Positions 6,970 to 7,488 of a DNA stretch of 7,488 nt are shown in pieces. A program made the translations under genes and the position numbers. Numbering within the stretch: position 1 is the stretch's first letter; every line of letters starts with the position of its first letter. The notes beneath the pieces are model-generated. The model saw nothing but the letters and a program-made list of their open reading frames with translations, ran no database searches and was not told where the DNA came from. This stretch comes from an uncultured Aquincola sp. (GTDB taxonomy: Bacteria > Pseudomonadota > Gammaproteobacteria > Burkholderiales > Burkholderiaceae), in NCBI GenBank assembly GCA_937883885.1, contig CAKZXL010000106.1:1-7488 (forward strand). The letters are read 5' to 3'.

Positions 6970-6983
6970 TTTGAGATCACATC
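6970..6983. promoter_or_regulatory. Imperfect second copy of the GATCACA operator
   Basis: TTTGAGATCACATC matches the palindrome at 7025-7038 in 11 of 14 positions, including the core GATCACA. It starts 55 bases upstream of that site. The pair may form two operators for one regulator, one upstream of the promoter and one over its start region. Its own symmetry is imperfect. Confidence 0.4.
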
Positions 6984-7024
6984 TGTACCGAGCGATTTTC
7001 TACGTTCATCACGCCAGGTGTATA

Positions 7025-7038
7025 TTTGTGATCACAAA
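7025..7038. promoter_or_regulatory. Perfect 14-bp palindrome, likely repressor operator of the glutamine-synthetase-like gene
   Basis: TTTGTGATCACAAA is perfectly self-complementary and lies 16 bases before the ATG at 7055, in a short AT-rich island in otherwise GC-rich DNA. It overlaps TATATT (7021-7026), the best -10 candidate, which fits a repressor blocking the start of transcription. The shape resembles operators of GntR/FadR-type dimers. It is not a CRP site, because the two TGTGA/TCACA halves abut without the six-base spacer. The regulator is not in the window. Confidence 0.6.
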
Positions 7039-7054
7039 AACGACAGCAGCGCCC

Positions 7055-7488
7055 ATGTCCGACCCGCTTCACACCTTCCTCACCCAGCACCGCATCCACG
7101 AGGTGGAGTGCGTCATCCCCGACATGACCGGCATCGCGCGCGGCAAGATCCTGCCGCGCGACCTGTTCATGGCCTCGGGCGAGATGCGCATTCCCAAGAG
7201 CGTGCTGCTCAACACCGTCAACGGCCAGCAGCCCGACAACGCCCCCTATGTGGGCGACACCGACCCCGACATGGTGTGCAAGCCCGATGCGGCCACGGTG
7301 CGCATCGTCCCGTGGGCGGCCGAGCCGGTGGCCGTGGTGATCCACGACTGCGAAGAATGGGGCGGGCAGCCGGTGCAGATCTCGCCGCGCGCGGTGCTGC
7401 GCCGGGTGCTGGCGCTGTATGCCGAACGCGGCTGGCAGCCCATCGTGGCGCCCGAGATGGAGTTCTACCTGGTGGCCCGCAACCAGAA
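7055..7488 (+). CDS. Glutamine synthetase family protein, probable gamma-glutamylpolyamine synthetase (3' end beyond window)
   Basis: The reading frame is open from ATG 7055 to the window end, giving 144 residues of a protein usually about 440-460 long. It begins MSDPLHTFLTQHRIHEVECV. The N-terminal beta-grasp domain (about 10-105) includes PDMTGIARGKILP (22-34), NTVNGQQPDN (53-62) and VGDTDPDM (66-73). The catalytic domain is just entered at APEMEFYLV (132-140), where the Glu residues belong to the metal-binding set. This N-terminus is typical of the PuuA/SpuI-like branch, which ligates glutamate to putrescine or other amines in polyamine use, rather than housekeeping GlnA. That assignment comes from overall resemblance, since the active-site half is not visible. 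No strong ribosome site precedes the start. The palindrome upstream suggests repression by a dimeric regulator. It has no obvious tie to the divergent operon. Confidence 0.9.
   Translation, partial: MSDPLHTFLTQHRIHEVECVIPDMTGIARGKILPRDLFMASGEMRIPKSVLLNTVNGQQPDNAPYVGDTDPDMVCKPDAATVRIVPWAAEPVAVVIHDCEEWGGQPVQISPRAVLRRVLALYAERGWQPIVAPEMEFYLVARNQ

Noticed and set aside
7025..7038. CRP/Vfr binding site
   Set aside because: The halves TGTGA and TCACA abut directly, whereas CRP-type sites need a six-base spacer.

Overview
The window appears to join two kinds of DNA. The left end (about 1-1010) reads like a Pseudomonas-type gammaproteobacterium. It holds the first 234 codons of thrS, whose protein closely resembles Pseudomonas ThrRS as I remember it, and a tRNA-Val(GAC) gene with its own promoter and terminator. 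Both are on the minus strand and of moderate GC; the line at 301-360 counts 32 of 60 G+C. From about 1020 to the end the DNA is much richer in G+C; the line at 2581-2640 counts 46 of 60. Its proteins look like those of Burkholderiales or other high-GC proteobacteria. The junction is either horizontal transfer or a chimeric assembly, and the sequence alone cannot decide.

The high-GC part from 5780 down to 951 is a tightly packed minus-strand operon. In transcription order it holds an AlkK-like medium-chain acyl-CoA synthetase, an AlkJ-like GMC (FAD) alcohol dehydrogenase, a Baeyer-Villiger-type flavin monooxygenase and an HSL-family esterase. Stop and start overlap by ATGA between the first two genes and by 14 bases between the second and third. 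The set fits oxidation of an alcohol to a carbonyl, insertion of oxygen to give an ester, cleavage to an alcohol and an acid, and activation of the acid with CoA. That scheme is inferred from the families.

The operon is damaged in three genes. The synthetase keeps only six blocks of its family sequence, joined with the reading frame intact at five internal deletions. The GMC gene has a one-base frameshift near 4417-4422. The monooxygenase and esterase look like one intended fusion protein of about 835 residues, split by one extra base in a run of six C (minus strand G) at 1832-1837. The esterase frame then runs through the tRNA promoter and stops inside the tRNA gene.

Divergent from the operon, at 5933-6958 (+), is an intact AraC-family regulator with an Arabinose_bd-type sensor domain, the obvious candidate regulator. 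Two near-identical 10-mers lie in the 152-bp divergent region. Downstream of it, at 7055 and running off the end, is a glutamine-synthetase-family gene of the gamma-glutamylpolyamine synthetase type. It is preceded by a perfect 14-bp palindrome and a second imperfect copy, which look like repressor operators.
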